Assembly: GCA_033064195.1 (NCBI GenBank)
Contig: JARBJD010000009.1
Location: forward strand, 620,001-684,000
Direction of reading: 5' to 3'
Length of the DNA: 64,000 bases
DNA from: Blattamonas nauphoetae
Lineage: Eukaryota; Preaxostyla; Oxymonadida
Below, piece by piece: positions 47,333 to 56,278 of this stretch (the stretch's first letter is position 1; each line of letters begins with the position of its first letter). The notes under the pieces are model-generated. The model saw only the letters and a program-made list of their open reading frames with translations, was not told the DNA's origin and ran no database searches. The position numbers were made by a program, and so were the translations under genes.

Positions 47333-49311
47333 GGCATGGCTGACCGGCCAAAAGTGCCGGTCAGTGTCATTCCATATTTCTTCTAAGGGTCGGATCTCTC
47401 TCAGTCACTGAATTGTCAGCAATTATTAAGAAATCGTCTTGCAAACACTGTATATGCACAAAAGATGAATGACGATGCTCTGTGAACTCTGCCAATGTGA
47501 ATTCCCTCTCAATGGTCAAAACAAATCGCATTCGTCCTCTTAAACAGGAGCGATCACTCACTGAAATGAAGAGACATATAAAAAAGTACACCGAAACGTG
47601 ATATTCACTCATAAAATCGACATTCTAATCGGTTTGCCTCGAAAGTCAATCATTTATTCTTTTCCTGAATTGACCACGCTTAGCACATTTTTCACGCGAT
47701 CGTATCCGAGTATATTGGATGGTTCGAAGTTGGCTTCTCTGAGTCGTTCAGACAGTGCTTCATTCCCAACTGCGACGTGCGCCTCGTTCTTCGTTGATTG
47801 TTTCAGCAAATCGAGAAGTGTGTCATGGACGGTCTGTTGATAATTGGTTTGTTTTTGTTCTCATCATCATTCTCGCAGTTCAATCCACAAGATCCGAAAA
47901 CAGTGAGAACATGTTGGTCATCGTTCTTTCTCACATCCTCATCTGTCGATCACACCACTTCATTCCTCCTGAGCTGACACTCAATGTATGTTCTTGATTC
48001 GTCTCATCATTTCTGCAAGGCTCCATGAAGTTATATGTCAATTCACCCCCAAATCATCCTCACTGAACTGACTCCCCTTCTCGCCTCTGCCGTCGACGAG
48101 ATGAGCATACGCTTCTCCCTCCACAAGCTGACCCGATATCTCTCCACCTCTCCAGATCTCACAACTTACGAAGACAAGGATTCCTCCGCCAAAACAGACC
48201 TCGCCTTTGATATACTGTTCATGTCGCTGCTGAGCATCGTCTCGGACGATGTATTCTCCTAAAAAGCTCTATACCTCCTGGCTACCATGTTTGAGGTGTT
48301 CAGACGCGAGTTGGAGGGCCTTATTTTGGGGTGAGCGGTTCGATGTGGAGATGGAGTAGCTGGGCAGTGGAAGACCAAAAGCAGACAAACTGTCGTTCGC
48401 CGACGGAGTGTGGATGTTGCTGGGAAGAAGAGAGACAGAGGATGAACGAGACGAAGATACGAACGAGGTCAGCAAGGATGAAAAGAAGGAAGCAGAAACA
48501 GAATCTGAAGAAGGGTAGAACGAACACAAAAGTGTTGAGTATCCACGAACAGTCAGAAACGGTCCACTTCACGACACCACTTCAATCCCGACAATCTTCC
48601 TCCATCGCGTGGCATGCTTGTTGATCTCAACGCTGTTCTCGCCTGAATCTGATCACCTCCCATCAAACTACGAATCCACTGCATCGACAGACTCACTTCA
48701 GCACGATCGGGACACCATTAACGATAGTGAGTCTTGACCGAACTCTCACACAATGATCAGGTCGCACCTGTTCAGAGTCTGTCATAAACTGTCTTTGCGG
48801 TTCCGAACAACCTTCGAGAGATGGATGTGGAGCCTGCCATGTCTCTCGTGTTCCTCCTCCTTCCCCACACCGACCTCGACTCGCAATACTTCTTCATCTT
48901 CCTCCTTTGTCCCTTCTATCACTTCACCTAAATGGTGCCCCTGCGCGATCACTCGTACACTAGTATTTTTTTAGAATATATGTTTTTCCACTGATTTTCG
49001 ATGAGAAAACTTGTCTAAGACAATTTATCTAGATCGAACCCATTGATCACACTTTTCTCCAATTGCACCATTTTTGTGGTGTCTATGAGTTGTACCCTGT
49101 TTTTATTGATGAAATCGTCATAAATAGAGTCATTTCTGCACCTGGTTCACGATTTCTATCACAGACCATATGAAAAGTGCTGCTCTCAGTTTTGACGAAA
49201 TCCACTTCGGAGAAATAGTAACTCCGGATTATGGTTTTTTGAATTTCTCCTGTCAGTGACCGTCAGTACTTTTCGGCGAAAACTGACCGGTCAGTGCCAG
49301 TCAGCCATGCC
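47333..49311. mobile_element. TIR element 2, same family as element 1
   Basis: Starts GGCATGGCTGACCGGC after TA and ends with the inverted copy (one mismatch) before TA. Both ends match element 1. The interior is different: a decayed plus-strand gene. No transposase frame. This again is a non-autonomous element with a captured gene. Confidence 0.85.
48029..48965 (+). pseudogene. decayed gene fragment inside TIR element 2
   Basis: Coding-like pieces: HPQIILTELTPLLASAVDEM and FSLHKLTRYLSTSPD near 48040-48165, LYLLATMFEVFRRELEGLIL near 48270-48330 after a stop, then NNLREMDVEPAMSLVFLLLP near 48808-48870 with a later in-frame stop. Helical; no family recognised. It resembles the GC-rich style of the gene at 42455-45500, and may be another part of a similar gene. 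Confidence 0.5.
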
Positions 49312-49312
49312 T

Positions 49313-49554
49313 ACAACAAACATGAAAGAGACCTGAAAAAATACTTATCAAACGTGCCCGCGCATTTCGTCTTTCAAGCGGACGAGTCACAATATCATGG
49401 ATACGAAGACGACTTTGAGGTCTTCGTGCTTGCTGAAAAAATCGACGGCCGATCTCTCTATCCACAATGTCGAACAGAGAAAAGAATCACAAACCTGGCT
49501 TGCGTGAGCCTTGATGGAAGGAGCCTTCTTCCGTACTTCGTTGTCCCAGAGTAG
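49313..49554 (+). pseudogene. pogo/Tigger-type DDE transposase fragment
   Basis: Immediately right of element 2. The frame contains HFVFQADESQYHGYED and TEKRITNLACVSLDGRSLLP, matching the first acidic motif region of DDE superfamily 1 (FNxDE, then a Thr/Lys-rich strand, then a GxxLPP-like motif), and stops at 49554. The N-terminal HTH partner lies at 41515, 7 kb away. Confidence 0.6.
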
Positions 49555-49829
49555 TGGTATAAGCGAAATGGGAACCAAACTGGCATAGGTGATACTCCTA
49601 GGAGAATTGGAACGAGAAATCATTTTGAATCTCAGAGCCAATTGATTTTTGTTAATATGACTCATTCTAATTTCCATCTCACTTACTACTGAAAATATTG
49701 ACATTTCAGAGTAGTCAATATTTGGCCGTAAATTCAAAAATAAAGGCGAAAAACGGACCTCTTGAAAAGTGTCTTTTTTGAAGCAAATTTTGAGTACTTT
49801 TAGAAAACAACGTCGATTTCTTTTTTTAT

Positions 49830-49851
49830 TCAATTTTTTAATTTGTATAAA
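49830..49851 (+). promoter_or_regulatory. T-rich start-proximal motif
   Basis: CAATTTTTTAATTTGTATAAA directly before ATG 49852; the same form precedes 53011. Likely promoter or leader of the element. Confidence 0.6.
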
Positions 49852-50346
49852 ATGAGCAGCGTCTTGACACCAACACAACTACTGGAAATTTTGGACAAAG
49901 AAGATTTGAAAATGAAATCACCTCCAACTCTCAATCGACAAGGAACAACATATCTCACAGGAAGCACTTTCGAATACTATCTCGAAGAGAAACCAGATGA
50001 AACTTATCAAGTGTACGTCAATAGTTTCGTCAAAGGATACAGACCACATCTGAATCGTCAGAAATATCTTCGACCAGCAAATCGTTGCACAAAAGAGAAG
50101 CTTATTGAATCAATGAAAAATGAAAATTGTGAACTCATTTCTGAATACACTCATTCAAGTACTCCAGTAACATATCGACACGAAGGAATTGAATGGATAG
50201 TGATCCCATCAAAATGGATGAAAGGATTCAGAACTCATCAGAACAAACGAAAACGATACACACAATCGTTTGTTGAAAATGAATTGAAAAAAGAGAATTG
50301 TGAACTCATTGGAACATACACAAAGGTACTTGAGCCATTCAAATAG
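49852..50346 (+). CDS. element protein with ENC-SEY repeats, unknown
   Basis: 164 aa. Two copies of a ~35-residue unit: KLIESMKNENCELISEY...PVTYRHEGIEW and FVENELKKENCELIGTYTK. A third copy is in the gene at 53011. The unit looks like a small Cys-containing repeat as found in some viral endonuclease-associated proteins; function unknown. ATG 49852 was chosen because of the preceding motif. Confidence 0.7.
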   Translation: MSSVLTPTQLLEILDKEDLKMKSPPTLNRQGTTYLTGSTFEYYLEEKPDETYQVYVNSFVKGYRPHLNRQKYLRPANRCTKEKLIESMKNENCELISEYTHSSTPVTYRHEGIEWIVIPSKWMKGFRTHQNKRKRYTQSFVENELKKENCELIGTYTKVLEPFK

Positions 50347-53010
50347 CGCGATTTACGAACAAAGAATGAGTATTACGTTCGCTTGGACAATTGGTTGTAT
50401 TTTGGAGACCGTCCTCACTTGAGAAAGTACCACGAAAGGTCATGAAAATACTGAAAATCTATTTTTGACCACAAATCAGTCGAATCCAATGTGAGAACCA
50501 TTTCGAAAAGTCTACAAAAATTCTAAAATCTCGGGGACACTGTCGGTCCTCGATCAAAACAATCCCGATGAAAATCGGTTTAGAATTCGTCGAACTGTGT
50601 ACCGAACTTAGGTAGAAAAAGTGACGAAAAAGTCGATGTTCGGATTTCGCCACTATGAACCGCTTTATGGCTCAAATTGTGTTCAAACACGTTTGATTGT
50701 GACGGAAATCATTTTGAAAGGTAGGATTTTCGATAAAAAACACTTTCTGAAAAAAAAGTTTGATCCGACCCATATCCATGGTCAAAATCTCGAAATTTTT
50801 TCTGGGAGGTTTGGACTTTCAGGACTATCATTTTCTGGACCGCTTTCGTCCCCTATTAACGTTTTTACACTCCATTTCCTTCCCCGACGTCAGGTGACGA
50901 TTCGGTGGATCTCGACATTTGGGCGATTCTAAATCAAAACTTGCATGCGTCTCCCTTTCGTCTTGAAGTTGAAGATCTCCCAGAAATCCTCCCAGTTCAC
51001 AGGTCCAGCCACTATCGACATCATAAAGGTTTGATATTCAACTTTTCTTCATTCTCGCGTGATATCTTTCCGATTCAAAGTTCAGGCTCCTTCTCACCAT
51101 CCAACTTTATTTGATTATGAATCTAGATGATCCGACCCGTCTCAACCAGCGTATTGGATGTAGATCAGACTGTATGTATTGTTTTTTGTTCTCATGTGCT
51201 GAAACTCAGCACTTTTTTGTCTCGTCGCAAATCAAATCTCAGGAGCCATAAGGATCTCTCAAGAATCGCATGATTGAACGTTTTGGACTGTTTTCGCTCT
51301 ATTTCTCCTTTTGTTTCAGCAATTTCTCGTTGTAAACCGTCAAATTCGATTCACTCTTTTCGATCTTCCTCCCACTGCTACAGTTCCTCTCATGCTCGTT
51401 TTTCCTTCACAATTTATCACAAACCGCATCGTCCGGATACTTTCTGAAATTTCCAAGACTAATCTTATCAAGTCTGTTGAATATGTCTCCTCGAACAGTT
51501 TGTGACTTTTTCTCCAATAGATGACCTTGTGTTGGTTCTTTCACACAGAATGAGCTTTTTCCTTCGTTTTCCATCATTTATCTCTTTTTGAACTTGTTCT
51601 GTGATAAAAAGTGTGCAAAATTGTCTTCAACAAAAAATGACGATATCGAACGCGATCGAACTTTAATTCCACTAATTTTCCTGTTTTCTGTCTATTACAC
51701 AGGTGAACGGTAATTGGGCAAAAAATATTTTTTGGTGACGCACATTAGTGTAACACAAGTTTTCATTCAGAATCGCCCATTTGTCACCACAAGTTTCGGA
51801 CACTTTTTCATGAATTTTCACATTTCACTACTTTCACTTCATTTACTCCGTTATTACATCATTTTAACGAACATAAGTCGACGCGAGACGTATAGCGCAT
51901 TTCCTTAGTTTCATTTTGTTGGTTCTTCACTTCACCGTTTTGACGACTCTTTTCTTCACAACTTGCACACTATTAGATTTTTGCCCCGATTTTCACATAT
52001 TGCGCCTTCTTTCTCGTTGTTAGAGGAAGGTGTGCTCAAATTTTCAGAATTTTTTGTCGGATAGTTGTCTCAAAATTTCACTTTTTTGATTCGTCATTTC
52101 ACAGCTTTTCACAGTGTTTGCATGTTTGAACACCACTTCAGCCCCTTCTTTTTCACATCATTCTCTCCACATTTCACATATGATCTGTTCATCATTCCTC
52201 TTCATTTTGCTCAATTCACTTCCATTTTGTGGGCCGTTCTCACTTCACTAGCACATCATTTTAGTCAACTTTTCATCACTTTTTTCACAAAAACAGAGTA
52301 AAAGAAAGCGAAACAACCAACAATGAAACGGGCAAGTATGAAACTGAGAGGGAAATTGACGATCGTGAAAACTGTGTGAAATGTGACACCAATAGTGAAA
52401 ATGTCGCTTGTGTTCTCGGTTTTCTCTCTTTAAAACAACAAAAATGATTCAGAAAAGTATGTGAAATGATGAAGATTACGGAAAAATTCCGAGATATGAA
52501 GTGAGCCGTTGAAAGTGAGATCTCGGTAAAAGTCCGGAATCTTCACTTAACGGAAATTAGTGTGTTGTATTGGAGAAAAAGTTTGAACGAACTGAGTATG
52601 AATGAAGTGGTTAAAAATAGTAAACAACGAGAAAACGAAGACGGAAGTAAGGTCAAAAACGAAACAATAACAAGTGAAAATGAAGTGACAATTCGGTTGA
52701 AACTAGTGAAAACAGAGCTGAAATAAGAAGAAAATGATGTCGATATGGTGAAGAATGCATACTTTTACCGAGATCTGGACCCGGTTGTGAAACCTCAAAT
52801 ATCTCTGCAAAAGTTCGGAAAATCCAAAAAACGAAGCATACGATCATGATCTCCAACTTCAGGAGAATCCAAAACGCGAAGAATTAGAACGAAACGAGCA
52901 TAGTTGAGAAAAGAGTGATCGAACCCATTGATCCTCGTTTCTGGTGAAAAATCCAAAACTGAGAAAACAACGGAAGAATTTTCATTTTTGAATTTTTTAA
53001 TTTGTATTAA
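50347..53010. other. long AT-rich region, no convincing gene
   Basis: Around 50900-51505 the plus strand has exon-like pieces, the best being 51311-51505 (VVNRQIRFTLFDLPPTATVPL...EISKTNLIKSVEY). They cannot be joined into a gene. At about 52300 base composition switches: left is TTCAC-rich pyrimidine sequence, right is GTGAA-rich purine sequence. No long matching inverted arms were found by eye. It may be decayed element or host sequence. Confidence 0.4.
52989..53010 (+). promoter_or_regulatory. T-rich start-proximal motif
   Basis: GAATTTTTTAATTTGTATTAA directly before ATG 53011, nearly identical to that at 49830. Confidence 0.6.
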
Positions 53011-53223
53011 ATGAATCCAACAGCGATGTACAGCGAAAGACGTCGAGTATGTTCAGAACAAGCATTAATTGAATCAATGAGAGAAGAGAACTGTACGCTG
53101 GTCTCTGAGTATGTCAGAAATAATGTGCCGGTGACGTATGTTCATGAGGGAATCAAGAATTTTAATTTCAATGAAAGAGCAAACAGAAATGAATCGACAA
53201 AAATACAATTCACAAATGATTGA
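53011..53223 (+). CDS. short ENC-SEY repeat protein
   Basis: 70 aa with one repeat unit (LIESMREENCTLVSEY, PVTYVHEGI) homologous to the gene at 49852. It overlaps the next gene in another frame by 53 bp, so it could be a truncated copy or an upstream frame. Confidence 0.55.
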   Translation: MNPTAMYSERRRVCSEQALIESMREENCTLVSEYVRNNVPVTYVHEGIKNFNFNERANRNESTKIQFTND

Positions 53224-54079
53224 GAAAATGATTGATCATAATCTCTCGACGATCAGTGAGAATTCATCAGTGATTGACTCACTTCAAAAGACAACAGAAG
53301 CACAGCAGACAGCGCGATCTTCAATCCAAAAAGTGGTGAGCACAAATGGATCAATAACTTGTTCAGCTGGTATTACAACACCAGAAATCGGAGGATTGAT
53401 CAATGTGAATGGAGCGAAGTGGAATATCTCAGAGGGATCACTTCCGAAGTATCCTGGCACTTATCCATCATCAACATTTAAGTCTGGCATTTCAATCTCA
53501 CAATCAATTTCAGAAACTTCAGGAATTCAGTTTAATGGTGATGGCATCGTAATGTGGTCACCATGTGACTCACCAGCATTGTATTACTACGATGAGGACA
53601 CTGGTTCAGGAGTGTTTTCAATATCTACAACAGGAAGTTTTTCTCAACTGTCAGACAGAAGAGTGAAAAGAAATATTGAACCGTACCCTGATGTTCTTGA
53701 ACAATTGAATAAAGTCGAAATTGTGCAGTATCAGTTCAACACATTCGACTCGAAGATCAACAAAGTGACGAAGCAAATCGAGAATGAGACTGATGAAGAA
53801 CACTTGAAGAACTGCAAAGAGAAATGTGAATGCTTGAAGAAGGAAAGTGAGAAGAGACACATTGGTGTAATTGCTCAACAGATCCAAGAAATATTCCCTG
53901 AGGTTGTGAATGATTCCAATCCAGATTGTCTTCAAGTTGATTATGCTGAACTCTCTTGCTTCTGTCTCAAAGCCATTCAGGAACTGAGTAGCATTGTCGG
54001 GCAACAACAGACACTCATCAATGAACTAGTACAAAAAGATAATTCCCTGATCGAAACAATGACTAATACTCCAACATGA
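53171..54079 (+). CDS. fibre-like protein with endosialidase-type chaperone domain
   Basis: 302 aa from ATG 53171, which follows a motif-like AATTTTAATTTCA. The middle is Ser/Thr/Gly-rich, beta-type. The C-terminal third has the intramolecular chaperone (peptidase S74) signature: LSDRRVKRNI with conserved Ser-Asp and basic positions, EIVQYQF, then HIGVIAQQIQEIFPEVV and YAELSCFCLKAIQEL. In phage tail spikes this domain trimerises the fibre and cuts itself off at that Ser. A 30-residue charged insertion (NKVTKQIENETDEE...) sits inside it. It suggests a trimeric virion fibre or surface attachment protein. Its end overlaps the next gene by 17 bp. Confidence 0.85.
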   Translation: MKEQTEMNRQKYNSQMIEKMIDHNLSTISENSSVIDSLQKTTEAQQTARSSIQKVVSTNGSITCSAGITTPEIGGLINVNGAKWNISEGSLPKYPGTYPSSTFKSGISISQSISETSGIQFNGDGIVMWSPCDSPALYYYDEDTGSGVFSISTTGSFSQLSDRRVKRNIEPYPDVLEQLNKVEIVQYQFNTFDSKINKVTKQIENETDEEHLKNCKEKCECLKKESEKRHIGVIAQQIQEIFPEVVNDSNPDCLQVDYAELSCFCLKAIQELSSIVGQQQTLINELVQKDNSLIETMTNTPT

Positions 54080-54473
54080 GATCAACCAGAAATTCATAAT
54101 ACTCTTTGGTTATTTTTCCATTGATTGTCTCTGATGTTTCCATCTCGATTGGTTCACCAGAACTGTCTTTGAACCAGATCTTCACTATTGATTGTCGAGT
54201 GCTTAATTCCCACTTCTTTCGCTTCGCAATCTGTTCATTACAGAAAGCAACAAATGAGTCATTGAATGCATCAGTCTGGATCCAATCACCATGGATTGTA
54301 ATGTGCTGAGGAATGTCTTTTGAGATGACAGTTGAGTTCCCAGTAATCTCTTCTTTCACATGGATGAGTTTGCAGTCAAGAAAGTGAACATATTTTTGGT
54401 TTCTGGAATTGGTAAAATCAGGAGGTAATTGAGCAGTGTGAGAATTCTGAATTGAGAAATAACGTTTGACCAT
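54063..54473 (-). CDS. element protein, unknown
   Basis: 136 aa, beta-rich look (QHITIHGDWIQTDAFND, STRQSIVKIWFKD). ATG 54473 lies just 3' of the T-rich motif. It may be a small structural protein; no family recognised. Confidence 0.65.
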   Translation of the reverse strand: MVKRYFSIQNSHTAQLPPDFTNSRNQKYVHFLDCKLIHVKEEITGNSTVISKDIPQHITIHGDWIQTDAFNDSFVAFCNEQIAKRKKWELSTRQSIVKIWFKDSSGEPIEMETSETINGKITKEYYEFLVDLMLEY

Positions 54474-54482
54474 TTGTGATTT

Positions 54483-54500
54483 CTACAAAAATAAAATATT
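54483..54500 (-). promoter_or_regulatory. T-rich start-proximal motif
   Basis: On the minus strand ATTTTATTTTTGTAGAAA, ten bases before ATG 54473. Confidence 0.6.
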
Positions 54501-54542
54501 CAATTTAGTAATATGACTCTGTCATTCTAGAAATGCTATGCA

Positions 54543-56231
54543 TTAATATCCTCTCTTCACTTCTTCATGTGCTTCTTGGAGACGACGATCAATGACATAT
54601 CGCACTCGTGGTTGTCCATTTTCAATCCAGAACAGCCAGTATGTCGCTTGATGTAGTGCTAGAATTGGTGGAGGAGGACCTTCTGGAGTTGATGTGAAAT
54701 ATGGATCCAGTTCACCCTGATTGATTGGTGTTCCTCTGAATACAATATTGACTGATTCTGCTGTCGAAATACCTTCTTCACCACCAGCGATTTCACTTCG
54801 ATCTGTTGGAACCATGAAAGTAAAACAAGTTGCATCTGTTACTGGTTTTGTTCTCTTGTAATCCTTTCCTTTATAGTCAAACACACGAGTTGAACAAATT
54901 GAATTCTCAAACTCTTCCGTTGCGGAACAACCAATGAAATCACCATTCACCATCATCATTTGATAAAACTCTGGTGATATTGTTGACATTGGGAAATTGG
55001 GATCATTATTTCCTAGCATTTCGAAGTGACCAACATACTGAGGATTTCTGAAGACTGTACACTCATTTGGTCTATCGGGGAATAAGCACATTAGATTCAT
55101 GAGATTGTTGAGTTTGATACTGATGTTTGATCTCACTCCCATTGCTGTTGCTTTTGATTGAAATGATTGAGTGTCAATTCTTTCTGCTTTCAAGACGTAC
55201 AATGTCTTTGAATACATGTTGAAGAGGGATTGTTTTGTTGCATCAGTGATTTGATATCCGTAACAAATAGTTGAGACTTTATCAACTGATGAAGAAAGAA
55301 CAGTGCAGGTGACTTCTTTGGTCAATATCTCTGCGACGGCAGTGCTAGGTGCCTTATAAGTGTATTTATCGCTAACTTTCAGAACTGGATTTCCAATTTG
55401 TGTAAATTCCTGTGTTACGGGAGAAAAGTCTCCCTCAGACATCAAGAATGCGTTGGATAGATCCGAAAGGGTTGTCAAGTCTTTATCTGGAAACACTTCA
55501 CGGGAACCTTCGGTTGATTTTCGAATGACAGTTGAAGTTTGAATAGGACAATACACAAGTGAATCTGTTGTCAAATGAAATCTCAAACGTAAATTACCAA
55601 AGATGGAATTTGGATATTGGTCAAAGGTACTCAGTGGAAGGAGATTTACAAATGGAATAACGAGTGGAATTGTCGCAGTGATTTCTTTTTGGCCTCTATT
55701 GATTGGGACAAAATAGAATCCACACACACTCTGATCCATTCTCTGAACATTTTCCCACAGACTGTAGCAATGTTTCATATTGTTTTTCTCTTCGTACGAC
55801 TTGAATGTGTGATACAGAAAAGATTCATGAATGTGATTGTTCTGAAGTGAATTGTCAATAATGTTTCCATGACTGTCGACGAGTCTCATGTCTCGAATTG
55901 CATCTGAAGATGATTTATATCCAAAGAACATTCCGTGTAGTCCGACGTAAGCTCCCGAGTCACCAACCTGATGAAAATTTGGAACAGTGATCGTGAGATC
56001 GATACGCAAATGACTCTTCGCAAACTCAGTCACATCATGACCATCATAACACAATGGAACTTCAATCTCATCTCCGATTCTGCAAGGCATAGGTGGATTC
56101 GTTGGATGCACTTCTTGGATGGAATACACGTGAGGTTCTGAATCCCATTGTTTGGGCAAGTACGATTGCACTTCAATTTGCTCAATTAATGTCGATGTTG
56201 GTTTGGATTGATTTGATCTGATACTTCTCAT
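54543..56231 (-). CDS. capsid-like protein A (double jelly-roll candidate)
   Basis: 562 aa. Its length and beta-rich sequence fit Polinton-type major capsid proteins. It is a paralogue of the adjacent 621-aa protein: shared points in order are IGDEIEVPL, FRD/IRD then HNN/NNHIHES, KHCYSLWENVQRMDQSV, QYPNSIFGNLRLRFH and a C-terminal ILALHQATYWLFW. No enzymatic motif. The capsid role is inferred from size, position and the accompanying ATPase; a structure prediction would settle it. Confidence 0.75.
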   Translation of the reverse strand: MRSIRSNQSKPTSTLIEQIEVQSYLPKQWDSEPHVYSIQEVHPTNPPMPCRIGDEIEVPLCYDGHDVTEFAKSHLRIDLTITVPNFHQVGDSGAYVGLHGMFFGYKSSSDAIRDMRLVDSHGNIIDNSLQNNHIHESFLYHTFKSYEEKNNMKHCYSLWENVQRMDQSVCGFYFVPINRGQKEITATIPLVIPFVNLLPLSTFDQYPNSIFGNLRLRFHLTTDSLVYCPIQTSTVIRKSTEGSREVFPDKDLTTLSDLSNAFLMSEGDFSPVTQEFTQIGNPVLKVSDKYTYKAPSTAVAEILTKEVTCTVLSSSVDKVSTICYGYQITDATKQSLFNMYSKTLYVLKAERIDTQSFQSKATAMGVRSNISIKLNNLMNLMCLFPDRPNECTVFRNPQYVGHFEMLGNNDPNFPMSTISPEFYQMMMVNGDFIGCSATEEFENSICSTRVFDYKGKDYKRTKPVTDATCFTFMVPTDRSEIAGGEEGISTAESVNIVFRGTPINQGELDPYFTSTPEGPPPPILALHQATYWLFWIENGQPRVRYVIDRRLQEAHEEVKRGY

Positions 56232-56254
56232 TTATAGAAAAATAAAAAATACAA
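56232..56254 (-). promoter_or_regulatory. T-rich start-proximal motif
   Basis: Minus strand TGTATTTTTTATTTTTCTAT directly before ATG 56231. The best example of the consensus. Confidence 0.65.
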
Positions 56255-56278
56255 TATCAATAATTTCTTTTGTCATTT

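Noticed and set aside
51700-52980. Long terminal inverted repeat of the Maverick-like element
   Set aside because: By eye the two halves share only short words, not aligned arms.
53651-54007. Minus-strand hydrophobic ORF opposite the fibre-like gene
   Set aside because: Shadow of the S74-like domain; the plus frame has the family motifs.
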